The translations under genes were made by a program, and so were the position numbers. Under the pieces are notes generated by a model that worked only from the letters and a program-made list of their open reading frames with translations, ran no database searches and was not told the origin of the DNA. Positions 9,901 to 17,403 of a stretch of DNA of 64,000 bases are shown one piece after another. Position 1 is the first letter of the stretch; each line of letters starts with the position of its first letter. Origin of the DNA: Chloroflexota bacterium. GTDB taxonomy: Bacteria; Chloroflexota; Dehalococcoidia; Bin125. Where the stretch lies: the NCBI GenBank assembly GCA_028875225.1, contig JAPPFB010000020.1:186001-250000 (forward strand). The letters run 5' to 3'.

Positions 9901-10353
9901 GGTCACGGCATCGCCACCGACACGGAGGCGCCGCGGGTCTGGTTCGGCAACTCGCCGGCCCGCGTCATCTTCTGGTCGGGCGAATGCGTGTCAATCCTGA
10001 CTCCGCGCTCCCGTAGCGGTCCTGCCGACGTGGCGTTGTTGCTGGGCGGGTCACGTCCAGTCCTCGTTCTTGATGGGTTTGAGTATCGAACGATCCGCTC
10101 AGTGCGGTTGACTCCGGGCCGCAACTTTGTGACCTGGACCGGCTCGGATACCCGAGTCACGACGGCATTCGCGTCGCTGGCCGGCGCGACATTCCGCGCC
10201 TACGCCTGGGATTCGGATACCCAACAATGGCAGATTTTCTCGACCGATCTACCGCCCAGGCTCAACTCCCTACGCGCACTAAAGCATGACCAGCCGCTCT
10301 GGATCATGCTTGACAGCGACCCAATCGACTGGCTGCAGCCGGCGCCCGACTGA
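6961..10353 (+). CDS. Secreted S8-like serine peptidase with beta-helix and IPT/TIG domains
   Basis: 1130 residues. Residues 1-28 are a signal peptide. Residues 120-530 form a subtilase-type domain: Asp131 in VAVISDGIVG, oxyanion asparagine in TAAGNWA, and Ser461 in SGSSAAAPHVAG. The block normally reading HGTHVAG reads EEGTAMIEIVHDLAPGA, so the catalytic His position holds Glu164; a Ser-Glu-Asp set would resemble sedolisins. Residues 545-735 and about 830-860 show parallel beta-helix repeats (NRIHGATATRGTSAGIEI, NTIRNNLTGMEIATG). Residues 957-1040 form an IPT/TIG domain (SITPNAGYIDGGETVQICG). The last 75 residues form a module with WTG and W-D...W motifs shared with the nuclease at 12150. 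A TCTAAT hexamer lies shortly before the ATG and no ribosome site is visible, so the transcript may be leaderless. Confidence 0.85.
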   Translation: MRRTLQLLLLAIAVAAIVAVTSQAAEAAEERLHLDVRFDRVDAGIEERLIEAGFEISNAVPEVGRWQGWLPPNRLDELHAVVGVVSVSTPLYAAFSAGDTLTEGDELLNAALARARFNVDGSGVRVAVISDGIVGLDEAIQAQEAPRLREAKPFGDGRIDRGEEGTAMIEIVHDLAPGAEISFGAIYTDLDHIAAVNYFAQRVDIIVDDVSFAFPADQRSDVSRNTTSALRHPEWPLRLYVTAAGNWAESHWSGAWQAGPDGLELGLPSRGETHRFGQSTDVGSLFGAGNAFSVEPGDEIRLALFWDDPWGRSTNDYNLYLMSGLDEVLSSSETPQGIGVANHNPREHLTYTHDGEAMVLFAVIQNHNDDAAPVKFDLFAFQAGRRQLQLSHRTSEGSLLAQSDAADALTVGAVNAGRQTVAAYSSQGPTLNGVLKPEISAVDRVSVSGSTVFGPHFSGSSAAAPHVAGVAALLLEAQKALLAADGGDPLLERQLVRDILIDTALDIPPSGRDHSSGAGLVDADEALEYARTQIAVIESGAIRGPGTLGAALESGASILLFPSQAENRTILLGAELPRLPDSLIMDGSGWTLDASNVDIGLRVGDNTELWGLAVVGAADVGIVLAGNGSRLVNVTVDGNELGIRIDGVGNRIHGATATRGTSAGIEISRNASVSISGSTIESNRGPGVRIQAGAGDVSIGPDMELPILSYVSEQHPPIGALDSVAPQPRSGLSHTIAGSVSIDGLPAQQGTQVDVYLDRRLAASVRVDSQVIFGATVTGPGRELRFTVDGAPLGQRVRFEAGTTTDITLRAPSRHKLAAAGPAEAHVSGANTIRNNLTGMEIATGQGEDGGHRLVWGNVMHHNRVNLESPLAAPTIDNVSWRASGLDLSGRADGAATAHLYAGTEGRRRFAASTPVVEGRFDFAHLDVDPTATEFSVIAHSAGGLASAESTVHREPEPGSIVSITPNAGYIDGGETVQICGHGIATDTEAPRVWFGNSPARVIFWSGECVSILTPRSRSGPADVALLLGGSRPVLVLDGFEYRTIRSVRLTPGRNFVTWTGSDTRVTTAFASLAGATFRAYAWDSDTQQWQIFSTDLPPRLNSLRALKHDQPLWIMLDSDPIDWLQPAPD

Positions 10354-10444
10354 ACATTGAGCCGAACCCCTCCGGCTACTCGCTATGATCGATTTGGCCC
10401 GGAACGGGCCGCCCAGGGAAACCAAGCGGATGTGAGGACTGCCG

Positions 10445-11281
10445 ATGGCAATCACGAAGTACGAGGAACCACAGGCCGGCGTCGACCTCGGCAGCTCGAC
10501 CGTTGTGATCGATGAGACGGCGTTGAGCGACTACTTCGAGGGGCTGGAACTGGATCGGCCGAGCGACCTGGAGTCGGCACCGTCGATGGTGGCCGCCAAC
10601 GCCGATCTCTCGACTCGAATGCACTACGCCAACGATTTCGGCAACCTCTGGCTGCGTCAGGAATGGGACTTCCACAAGCCGCTCAGGCCGGGCGGGCGCT
10701 ACGAGGCCTCGGCGAAGTCGATCGACATCTACGAGCGCCGGGACCGCAGTGTGATCCTGACTGAGACCGTCGTCAAAGACGACAGCGGGGACGTCGCCGT
10801 CGCGATGCGCCATCATCAGTCGTTCGTGCTCTACCAGAGCGAAGGCCACGTCACACTGCGCGATCCCTCAAAGAAGGAGGGCGCCCGGAGTTACGCATTG
10901 CCCGAAGGCGACCCGTTCGGACCGCTGGTTCGCACGATTTCCCTGGAAATGTGCGGCTCATTCTTCCACGGCGACCGCAACTATCACACCGACAAGCAAG
11001 CCTCAGAGGAACTCGGCTTTACCGATGTGGTGGTCGGCGGCAAGATGACGATGTCGCTGATCGGCGAGCTGCTGGACCAACGCTTCGGCGAGGCCTGGAA
11101 ATCGTCTGGCAAGCTGCTGGTCAAGTTCGCCAACATCGTCTGGCCAAACGAGACGGTCGCGGTCAAGGGCGTCTTGCAGGGCGCAAGTGCAGACGACCCC
11201 GAGCGACGAAACGTCGCCTGCTGGGTCGAAAAGGACAACGGTGTGATCGCTGTGGTCGCCGAAGGCAGTGTGAAGCTGTAG
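10445..11281 (+). CDS. MaoC-like double hot-dog dehydratase
   Basis: 278 residues. It has the size and layout of a two-module MaoC/FAS1-type dehydratase. The N-terminal half has MHYANDFGNLWLRQEWDFHKPLRPG, typical of the non-catalytic hot-dog. The C-terminal half contains YHTDKQASEELGFTDVVVGGKMTMSLIGELL, the hydratase 2 pattern D-x(4)-A-x(3)-G-F-x(4)-V-x-G. These enzymes hydrate or dehydrate acyl-CoA or acyl-ACP intermediates. GAGGA just before ATG 10445 supports the start. A GGCCCG-GAA-CGGGCC hairpin lies in the leader at 10396-10410. The MoaD/ThiS-like gene follows after 23 bp and may be co-transcribed. Confidence 0.82.
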   Translation: MAITKYEEPQAGVDLGSSTVVIDETALSDYFEGLELDRPSDLESAPSMVAANADLSTRMHYANDFGNLWLRQEWDFHKPLRPGGRYEASAKSIDIYERRDRSVILTETVVKDDSGDVAVAMRHHQSFVLYQSEGHVTLRDPSKKEGARSYALPEGDPFGPLVRTISLEMCGSFFHGDRNYHTDKQASEELGFTDVVVGGKMTMSLIGELLDQRFGEAWKSSGKLLVKFANIVWPNETVAVKGVLQGASADDPERRNVACWVEKDNGVIAVVAEGSVKL

Positions 11282-11304
11282 CGAGTCGCGGCGAGGATGC
11301 GGCG

Positions 11305-11583
11305 ATGCCCGCCGACGTCACTGTCTTCGTGCCGATCGGCATGCGTCCACTCACCGGGGGGCTGCGTGTGGTGTCGGCCAGCGGCCGAACGGTCGCGGAG
11401 GTCGTAGCTGACCTCGAGGCGAGCTTTCCGGGCTTCCATGATTCGCTGGTCGAAGAGGGCCGCCTCAGGGCTGGCTTGACGATCGCGGTCAACAGCGTCG
11501 AACAGCCGCTCGGTCTGCTGGCCAGAGTGCCTGAACGGGCTGAAGTGCATATCCTGCCGGCCATGGCAGGCGGGGCTGGCTAG
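11305..11583 (+). CDS. MoaD/ThiS-family ubiquitin-like protein
   Basis: 92 residues. TVFVPIGMRPLTGGLRVVSASGRTVAEVVADLEASFPGFHD matches the first half of MoaD/ThiS beta-grasp proteins. The family ending is also present: AVNSVEQPLGLLARVPERAEVHILPAMAGGAG, with the final Gly-Gly followed by two more residues. In MoaD/ThiS a terminal Gly-Gly is thiocarboxylated to donate sulfur; here the motif ends GGAG, so it may need trimming or serve another sulfur-carrier role. The ATG at 11305 follows a GAGGA-like site. Its stop overlaps the convergent coiled-coil gene by 4 bp. No MoaE or ThiG is adjacent. Confidence 0.75.
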   Translation: MPADVTVFVPIGMRPLTGGLRVVSASGRTVAEVVADLEASFPGFHDSLVEEGRLRAGLTIAVNSVEQPLGLLARVPERAEVHILPAMAGGAG

Positions 11584-11954
11584 AGGAATGCGTAGAGCAG
11601 GCCCAACACGCTGACGGCGACGGCGAGTGCCGTGAGGAAGATCGCTGTGTGACGATTGGCCCGTCGCTCGGCGTCGGCCTCGGCCTGAGCGAATCGCGCA
11701 TCGAACCGCGCCTCCATATTTTCGAATCTGGCGTCAATTCTCTCGAATCTAGCGTCAACCCTGTCGAACCTGGCATCGACTCGGTCGAACCTGGCATCCA
11801 CTCGCTGCTCCATTGTCTCAAGATGTTCCTGTGACACGACATTCTCGCTCAACTCTTCGTCCAATGATGTCGCCAGCTCCAGGCCCTTCGATTCGTCGGT
11901 GACCTCAGCCCGAACGAAGGCGTCTCTGACCCGACGGACGTTGAAGATCGCCAC
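11580..11954 (-). CDS. Small coiled-coil protein with C-terminal membrane anchor
   Basis: 124 residues. A head of about 45 residues is followed by a heptad coiled coil with a repeated ARF-x-R-[VI]-D unit (RVDARFDRVDARFDRVDARF, then ERIDARFENMEARFDARF). One C-terminal membrane helix ends the chain (TAIFLTALAVAVSVLGLLYAFL). This layout resembles the DUF1640/CCDC90 group. It is one of five proteins in this window with the same head, coil and tail-anchor plan (see 17448, 30759, 48782, 49142). The start is GTG at 11954 behind a strong GGGGGAGG. Function unknown; a self-associating membrane protein is inferred. Confidence 0.75.
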   Translation of the reverse strand: MAIFNVRRVRDAFVRAEVTDESKGLELATSLDEELSENVVSQEHLETMEQRVDARFDRVDARFDRVDARFERIDARFENMEARFDARFAQAEADAERRANRHTAIFLTALAVAVSVLGLLYAFL

Positions 11955-12149
11955 TGCGCCTCCCCCTCGTTCGCACCAATATTAGCTGTTCCTGTCTACC
12001 GGTACCAGATAGTCGGTACCGATTGGAGATTGCTGCACCATTTGCTTTAGAGAACCCTACCTGTACTTGATCTCAACCGGCGGTCTCCCGAAGATGCACT
12101 GGTCTGCATTTGCTATCGCAAACCAATTGTGTATTGAAGGAAGAACGCT

Positions 12150-13073
12150 TTGCAGCATGTCCTTGTCGGAGATACCCGCCACAACCGACTCTTCGGCCTG
12201 GCACTGGCCCTCATAGTCACCGGTCTGGGATTCTGGTTCACCGTTGACCAGGCGTCCGGGCACGGCACCTGCAGCACGCATCACCAATACCGGGTCTATG
12301 ACGGGACCCACGATCGGGATGGCGACGGCGTCGGTTGCGAGACGCTGCCGGAACCGCCCGGCGGACCGCCAGGGAGTGCAGGAACCAGTACCACCACCAC
12401 AACGTCGGGCTACGACCGAGACAACTGGAGCTTCAACTCAAGCTCTGCGAGAACGGAGCTGGCCTGCGACTCCAGTGAACACGTCGACCACATCGTCGCG
12501 CTCAAGGAGGCCTATGACTCAGGTGCGTCGCAGTGGACCAACGCGCGCAAGAGGCAGTTCGCCAACGACCGCGACAATCTCTGGTGTCTCGAGGCCAGCA
12601 CCAATCTCAGCAAATCGGACCATGATCTCGCCGAATGGAGTGGGGGAACCTGCGAGCAACGCCGGCACATCGCGAACGTCACCGTCGCTGTCAAGCGAAC
12701 ATACGGACTGGCCATTGACCCCGCTGAACAGACGGCGATTGACCTGGCCCTGACGACGCAGTGTTCGACTCAATCGACAGCCAACGAATCGGAGCCGGCT
12801 CACATCGAGACGAGCGGGGACTTCGCCGGGACTGAAGCGGTGGCCGCCGAGACCGCGCGCTTAAGCGGCAAGATTGGATTCGCCACGTGGTTCTCCGAAC
12901 ACTCGACCACTGCCAGCGCGCTCTTCGCCGCGCTCAGGCAGAACGGCGCCATCGCCATCTTCGTCTGGGATGGCTCCATCTGGTCCAGATACTCGCTCGT
13001 GGGTGGCCGCCAGGTGCCCGGTTCGCTCGACGTCGAAGTCACGCACGGTGACATCCTCTACATCACGAGTTAG
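12150..13073 (+). CDS. Secreted HNH (DUF1524-type) nuclease with Excalibur-like motif
   Basis: 307 residues. A signal or anchor helix lies at residues 14-33 (LFGLALALIVTGLGFWFTV). Around residue 50 is the calcium-binding Excalibur-like motif DRDGDGVGCE, then a Thr/Gly-rich linker. Residues 105-165 carry the DUF1524 HNH core: EHVDHIVALKEAYDSGASQW and RDNLWCLEASTNLSKSDHD, where the His-Asp, Asn and His would bind metal and cut DNA. Residues 235-307 form a module with WDGSIWSRYS, shared with the S8-like peptidase at 6961. A secreted DNase for nutrient use or competition is inferred. The start is TTG 12150 with GGAAG 7 bp upstream; no better codon is available. Confidence 0.82.
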   Translation: MQHVLVGDTRHNRLFGLALALIVTGLGFWFTVDQASGHGTCSTHHQYRVYDGTHDRDGDGVGCETLPEPPGGPPGSAGTSTTTTTSGYDRDNWSFNSSSARTELACDSSEHVDHIVALKEAYDSGASQWTNARKRQFANDRDNLWCLEASTNLSKSDHDLAEWSGGTCEQRRHIANVTVAVKRTYGLAIDPAEQTAIDLALTTQCSTQSTANESEPAHIETSGDFAGTEAVAAETARLSGKIGFATWFSEHSTTASALFAALRQNGAIAIFVWDGSIWSRYSLVGGRQVPGSLDVEVTHGDILYITS

Positions 13074-13576
13074 AGCCTCTTCCCAAAGGCACGAGTCAAG
13101 TCGCCTCCCGTGAGTCGTGCTTTGCAAGCCAGATATCGACGATCACTGCCCTTCCCTCTGCAAGACAGCCAGATCGGGCACGATTAGAACGGATGGACCC
13201 AAGGCGCCGGAAGACGACCGCTGTGCAGCTTCGACAACTCGCTCAGGACCAGGAACGGCCTGCACTGACCAGGATTCCGCTGCATAGCATCCACTCGGAT
13301 CGAACCCGACCTGGACGAATCTGGACAGATCTGGACAAATCTGAACACCTGAACCCACAATCCTCAGTCCACGACGGCAAAACGGGCCAACCCACCCGAA
13401 TTTCAATCCCAACACCGCGCGATCTATTGGTCGCAGGTGTCCTGGCCCGCCTTCTCAACGTTGACGATTCCGATAGCCGACCGGTCAGGCGGAATGAAAT
13501 CATGACAGGCAAGCAGAGGGAATATCCTGTAGTCCAAGACCATTGATGGCCCGACCAAGTGATGGAGGAGCGGACG
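13074..13576. other. Intergenic region with a 10-bp-phased repeat array
   Basis: I see no convincing gene in this 503-bp stretch. Reading frames on both strands lack a ribosome site and recognisable domains. It holds a four-unit decamer array at 13311-13350 (listed separately). Just after the nuclease stop, GCACGA and TCGTGC could pair around a long loop, a weak terminator candidate. The 3' end carries the ribosome site of the next gene (GGAGGAG at 13564-13570). Confidence 0.6.
13311..13350. repeat. Tandem decamer array, four units of CTGRACRNNT
   Basis: Four 10-bp units in perfect register: CTGGACGAAT, CTGGACAGAT, CTGGACAAAT and CTGAACACCT, flanked on both sides by GAACCC. Read on the opposite strand the units end in CAG and run into GGTCGGGTTCG. 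This recalls the 10-bp-phased arrays at 54291 and 54491, where CAGG units precede GTTCGG units. The 10-bp phase places every unit on the same helix face. Confidence 0.6.
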
Positions 13577-15865
13577 ATGACTACCGAAACCAGACCGGCC
13601 TACAACGTGGTCGGCACCCGACCGATCCGGCCCGACGGCGCCGACAAAGTCACGGGGCGCGCCAACTATGGCGCCGACATCGCGCTGCCAGGCATGCTCT
13701 ACGGACGCATCCTGCGCTCGCCGCACGCTCACGCCCGCATCCTGAGCATCGACACCTCCAAAGCCGAAGCGCTCGACGGCGTCCGCTGCGTGATCACGCA
13801 CGAGGATCTGCCCGGCGCATCCGACACGATCCTCGACTTCGGTGAGAGCGTCTCGCCCTACAAGTGGGTACTGGAGCAGACGTTCGCCTCGGAAAAGGTC
13901 CTGTTCCAGGGACACCCCGTGGCCGGCCTCTGTGCGACCGATCCGCACATCGCTGAAGACGCCCTGGCGTTGATCGAGGTGGAGTACGAAGTGTTGCCGC
14001 CGGTGCTGACAGTGCACGACGCGATGGCGGACGGCGCGCCGATCCTGCACGAGGGCATGAAGACGGTCGAGATGGTCGCACGGTTTGTCCCCGGAGACGG
14101 ACGCGGCGAGAGCGACTCGAACATCGCTTCGCAGCTTGAGCTCGAACATGGCGATCCGGCCGCGGGCTTCGAAGAAGCGGACATCATCCTTGAGGGGGAG
14201 TTTGAGACGGCGGCGGCGCATCAGGGCTACATCGAGCCGCAGACTGGCACTGCCTACTGGAATCCCGATGGCACACTGACGATCTGGACCTCCTCGCAGG
14301 GCCCGTTCGCGATCCGCGACACGGTCGCGCACATGCTCGGCATTCCCATGGCCAGCGTCAAAGTGGTGCCAATGGAGATCGGCGGCGGCTTTGGCGGCAA
14401 GACGAAGCCCTACATGGAACCGGCAGCGGCGATCATGTCGAGGAAGACGGGCCGCCCGGTGAAGATGTACATGAACCGCGAAGAGGTGCTAGTCGGGACC
14501 GGCCCGACCTCGGCCACCTACGTGCGCTGCAAGATTGGGGCCAAGAACGACGGCACCCTGGTCGCAGGCGAAGCCACGCTGGCGTACGAGGCCGGCGCGT
14601 TCCCCGGCTCCCCAGTCGGTGCCGGCGCGTCCTGCATGTTCTCCTCCTACGACCTCCCCAATCTCTACGTCAACGCGCTCGACGTGGTTACCAACAAGCC
14701 GAAAGCGCACGCCTACCGCGCGCCGGGATCGCCTCAGGCGACCTATGCGGTGGAGTCGCTCCTGGACCAGCTCGCCGAGCGGCTGGAGCGCGATCCGATG
14801 GAGCTGCGCGCGCAGAACGCCGCCACGGAAGGCACGCGACGGGCCGACGGGACGCGCATGCCGCCAATCGGGGCTGAAGAGACGATGCAGGCGGCCATGG
14901 ACTCGCCGCACTATCGCTCGGAGATCGGCGTCGATGAAGACGGTCGGCTGGTCGGTCGCGGCGTCGCGATGGGGTTCTGGCACAACGCCGGCGGAGAGTC
15001 TTCGGCGTACGCCATGACCAACGCCGACGGGACCGTCAACCTGTCGCTCGGCTCGGTCGACATTGGCGGGCAGCGGGCCGGTCTGGCGATGCAGTTTGCC
15101 GAGACGATGGGGATTAGCTACGAGGAGGTACGGCCGCAGGTCGTCGACACCGATCAGATCGGCTTCACCAACGTCACCGGCGGCTCGCGCGTTTCCTATG
15201 CCAGCGGACTCGCGGTCCATGAAGCGGCGCTCGACATGCAGCAGCAACTGTCGGCACGTGCGGCGCGAATCTGGGACTGCGACAAACAGGCAGTGTCCTA
15301 TGCCGACGGCGCCGTGCACGGCCCGGACGGTCAATCGATGCCGTTTGCAGAACTCTGTGGACACCTGCAAGGGACGGGCGGTCAGATTCAGGGCGCGGCC
15401 GACGTGTCGCCAAATCGCCCGGGTCCGGCGTTTGGCTGTCACATCGTCGACGTGGCGGTCGATCAGGACACAGGCAAGGTGGACGTCCTGCGCTACTCAG
15501 CAGTGCAGGACGTGGGCACGGCTGTCCACCCGGACTACGTAGAAGGACAGGTACAGGGCGGAGCAGCGCAGGGAATCGGCATGGCGCTGACCGAAGAGTA
15601 CGTCTACTCCGACGACGGCCGGATGACGAACGCCAGCCTGCTCGACTACCGCATGCCGACCTCGCTCGACCTGCCGGAGATCGAGACCATCCTGGTCGAG
15701 GTGCCAAACCCGAGCCACCCCTATGGAGTTCGTGGCGTCGGCGAGGTACCGATCGTGCCGCCATTGGCTGCGATCGCCAACGCGATCTACGACGCCACCG
15801 GGATTCGAGTGAACTCCCTCCCCGCCAGCCCGACCAAGCTGTTGGACCAGCTGATGGACGAGTAA
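13577..15865 (+). CDS. Molybdenum hydroxylase large subunit (xanthine dehydrogenase/CO dehydrogenase family)
   Basis: 762 residues from ATG 13577, chosen because GGAGGAG sits 6 bp upstream; an earlier ATG at 13559 would place this ribosome site inside the gene. Family blocks run in order: GRANYGADIALPGMLYGRIL near the N-terminus, EIGGGFGGKTKPYMEP (molybdopterin binding), the AYRAPGSPQATYAVESLLDQ block, and GVRGVGEVPIVPPLAAIANA near the C-terminus, whose Glu is the usual catalytic base. Such enzymes oxidise aldehydes, N-heterocycles or CO using Mo-cofactor. The FAD (medium) and 2Fe-2S (small) subunits that normally accompany it are absent on both sides, so electrons must go to a remote or different partner. 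Confidence 0.88.
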   Translation: MTTETRPAYNVVGTRPIRPDGADKVTGRANYGADIALPGMLYGRILRSPHAHARILSIDTSKAEALDGVRCVITHEDLPGASDTILDFGESVSPYKWVLEQTFASEKVLFQGHPVAGLCATDPHIAEDALALIEVEYEVLPPVLTVHDAMADGAPILHEGMKTVEMVARFVPGDGRGESDSNIASQLELEHGDPAAGFEEADIILEGEFETAAAHQGYIEPQTGTAYWNPDGTLTIWTSSQGPFAIRDTVAHMLGIPMASVKVVPMEIGGGFGGKTKPYMEPAAAIMSRKTGRPVKMYMNREEVLVGTGPTSATYVRCKIGAKNDGTLVAGEATLAYEAGAFPGSPVGAGASCMFSSYDLPNLYVNALDVVTNKPKAHAYRAPGSPQATYAVESLLDQLAERLERDPMELRAQNAATEGTRRADGTRMPPIGAEETMQAAMDSPHYRSEIGVDEDGRLVGRGVAMGFWHNAGGESSAYAMTNADGTVNLSLGSVDIGGQRAGLAMQFAETMGISYEEVRPQVVDTDQIGFTNVTGGSRVSYASGLAVHEAALDMQQQLSARAARIWDCDKQAVSYADGAVHGPDGQSMPFAELCGHLQGTGGQIQGAADVSPNRPGPAFGCHIVDVAVDQDTGKVDVLRYSAVQDVGTAVHPDYVEGQVQGGAAQGIGMALTEEYVYSDDGRMTNASLLDYRMPTSLDLPEIETILVEVPNPSHPYGVRGVGEVPIVPPLAAIANAIYDATGIRVNSLPASPTKLLDQLMDE

Positions 15866-15887
15866 GGGCAACGACGTTCGTGTGTCA

Positions 15888-15913
15888 CAGGGGCGACCTC
15901 CCGGTCGCCCCTG
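15888..15913. terminator. Hairpin between convergent genes, likely bidirectional terminator
   Basis: A 10-bp perfect stem (CAGGGGCGAC pairing with GTCGCCCCTG) closes a 6-base loop, 23 bp after the stop of the molybdenum hydroxylase and 11 bp before the stop of the convergent hydrolase. The position and strong stem suit a two-way terminator, although no T-run follows. Confidence 0.65.
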
Positions 15914-15924
15914 CTGTTCATCGG

Positions 15925-16653
15925 TTACGCCGCGTACTCGCGGGCCAGGCTGTCCAGCAGGTCGACCAGCAGGTGCGGAGCCGAGAAAAACGGTGAGTGG
16001 TCAGTGGCCCACTCGACGACTCTGTCGGCTCGGCGGGCCAGGGTTCGTTGGCCTTCCGCAAGGAGCGCCTGGTCCTCCGTGCAGACGACATACGTTGTCG
16101 TGATCTTGCTCCAGGCGGTGTCGCGCGCGGCATCGAACGGGACGGCGCCCTCATCGCGAACCAGCAGGCCAAGGGCTCGCTCGTAGTCCTCGTCCGAGCA
16201 CTGGTGGTAGAAGGCGTAGCGAATCTTGTCCTCCTGAACGGTCGTTGACCCGTCCTCGCCGGGAACCACGGCCGTGATCAACTCGGGATTGACGAAGTTG
16301 TCGGGGATCGTGCCTTCGGTATCGGGCATGATCGCCGTGAGATAGACAAGGTGTTTCACGCTGTCGTTTCCCAGAGGGGCCGTCGTCAGCGAAACGCCGC
16401 CGAAGGAGTGGCCGAGCGCCACGATCGGTCCCTCGACTTGTTCGAACGCTGCGCGCACGATTGCTTCGTTTTCGTCGGAGTCGGTCACGCCTCTCAGTTC
16501 GCCGCTCGCATCGTGCATTCGACGGCGGTCGACCGTGACGACCGGGACGCCTCGGGCCTCAAGACCTGCGACTACCTTGTCGAAGCACCAGGGGCCGTGC
16601 CAGGCGCCGTGGATCAGTACGACGGTTGCCGGGGTTGTCGAGGAAGTGGTCAT
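15925..16653 (-). CDS. Alpha/beta-fold hydrolase
   Basis: 242 residues. TVVLIHGAWHGPWCFDKVV holds the oxyanion strand-loop, and ALGHSFGGVSLT is the nucleophile elbow with its serine. The acid and histidine are probably in CTEDQAL and the ATDHSPFFSAPHLLVDLL tail, typical of the EstA/salicylate-esterase-like group with the ending HSPFxSxP. It likely cleaves small esters or lactones. I use ATG 16653, with TGGAG upstream; the frame is open further up (to 16707) but that stretch is not conserved-looking. It shares strand and close spacing (19 bp) with the upstream CMD-family gene, so the two are probably co-transcribed. Confidence 0.82.
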   Translation of the reverse strand: MTTSSTTPATVVLIHGAWHGPWCFDKVVAGLEARGVPVVTVDRRRMHDASGELRGVTDSDENEAIVRAAFEQVEGPIVALGHSFGGVSLTTAPLGNDSVKHLVYLTAIMPDTEGTIPDNFVNPELITAVVPGEDGSTTVQEDKIRYAFYHQCSDEDYERALGLLVRDEGAVPFDAARDTAWSKITTTYVVCTEDQALLAEGQRTLARRADRVVEWATDHSPFFSAPHLLVDLLDSLAREYAA

Positions 16654-16672
16654 GGTTGTGCTCCAGCGTCTG

Positions 16673-17224
16673 TCAGGACGGGAATCGATCCGTCGTGGTG
16701 GGTTCAAACTGCACGCCGAACGAGTTCAGCGCCATGGAAACGATGTGGTACTGACCGACGGCGAAGACGGCATCCATCAGTTGCCTGGTTGAGTACCGCT
16801 CGGCGAGTCTGCTCCAGGTGAGGTCGGAGATGAATGCATCATGGTGCAGTTCATCAGCCGCTCGAATCAACGTCGCGTCGAACTCGTCCCAACCATCGGC
16901 ATCGGGACCAAGGGTGATGCGGTGAATCTCATCATCCGTGAGGCCGACCGAGCGGCCGAATCGCGAATGCTGGGCGAACTCGTACTCCGACTGGCAGTTC
17001 CAGCCGGTGCGGAGGATCAGGATCTCGCGCTCACGGGCAGGCAACGAGGTCTCGCGCATGACATGGTTGGTGAAGGCCTGGCGTGACCGGGCGAGCTCGG
17101 GATACTGCGCAATCGTCCGCTGCACGTTGAGCGGCGACCTCCCGGACGCCGCGAGGATTTCCCGCTGCTCTTCGGTCGCGTCTTCGTCGGAGACGGGTTC
17201 AATTCGGGGGCGCGAGAGTCGCAT
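16673..17224 (-). CDS. Carboxymuconolactone decarboxylase/AhpD-fold protein
   Basis: 183 residues. SLPAREREILILRTGWNCQSEYEFAQH is the CMD-family core, with the invariant Glu, one Cys and the His. The second cysteine of the AhpD redox pair (CxxC) is a glutamate here, as in many family members with NCxxEYEWxQH. It is therefore unlikely to be a peroxidase partner and may be a decarboxylase-like or gamma-lactone enzyme. It precedes the alpha/beta hydrolase by 19 bp on the same strand, suggesting a joint role in breaking down a ring or lactone compound. Substrate unknown. Confidence 0.8.
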   Translation of the reverse strand: MRLSRPRIEPVSDEDATEEQREILAASGRSPLNVQRTIAQYPELARSRQAFTNHVMRETSLPAREREILILRTGWNCQSEYEFAQHSRFGRSVGLTDDEIHRITLGPDADGWDEFDATLIRAADELHHDAFISDLTWSRLAERYSTRQLMDAVFAVGQYHIVSMALNSFGVQFEPTTTDRFPS

Positions 17225-17253
17225 CGATCACCTGCCGCGGGCAGGGTAGTGCA

Positions 17254-17330
17254 TGGTCGGAGCGGCCGGATTTGAACCGGCGACCTCTTGACCCCCAGTC
17301 AAGTGCGCTACCAGACTGCGCCACGCTCCG
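17254..17330 (-). tRNA. trnP: tRNA-Pro (anticodon GGG)
   Basis: Read leftwards from 17330. The acceptor stem CGGAGCG pairs with CGCTCCG, the D-arm is GCGCAGTCTGGTAGCGC, the anticodon arm is CTTGA-CTGGGGG-TCAAG with GGG at the anticodon, and the T-arm is GCCGG-TTCAAAT-CCGGC. The discriminator base is A at 17257 and CCA is encoded at 17254-17256. All stems pair perfectly. It reads CCC and CCU proline codons. Confidence 0.95.
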
Positions 17331-17403
17331 ACGCGGCTCAGCGTATCACCCGCCAGGGTCGATGCGCCGTTGCGGGGGTGCTCGACCGCCAACAACCAGA
17401 GTT

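Noticed and set aside
13290-13310. tRNA T-arm-like GGGTTCGATCC read from the minus strand
   Set aside because: No acceptor stem, anticodon arm or D-arm can be drawn around it.
13193-13546. Possible 117-residue gene in the 13.1-13.6 kb gap
   Set aside because: No ribosome site or domain, the frame crosses the decamer array, and codon use is not biased as in real genes here.
14489-15442. Long open frame opposite the molybdenum hydroxylase
   Set aside because: Antisense shadow; the rightward frame has all family motifs and a strong ribosome site.
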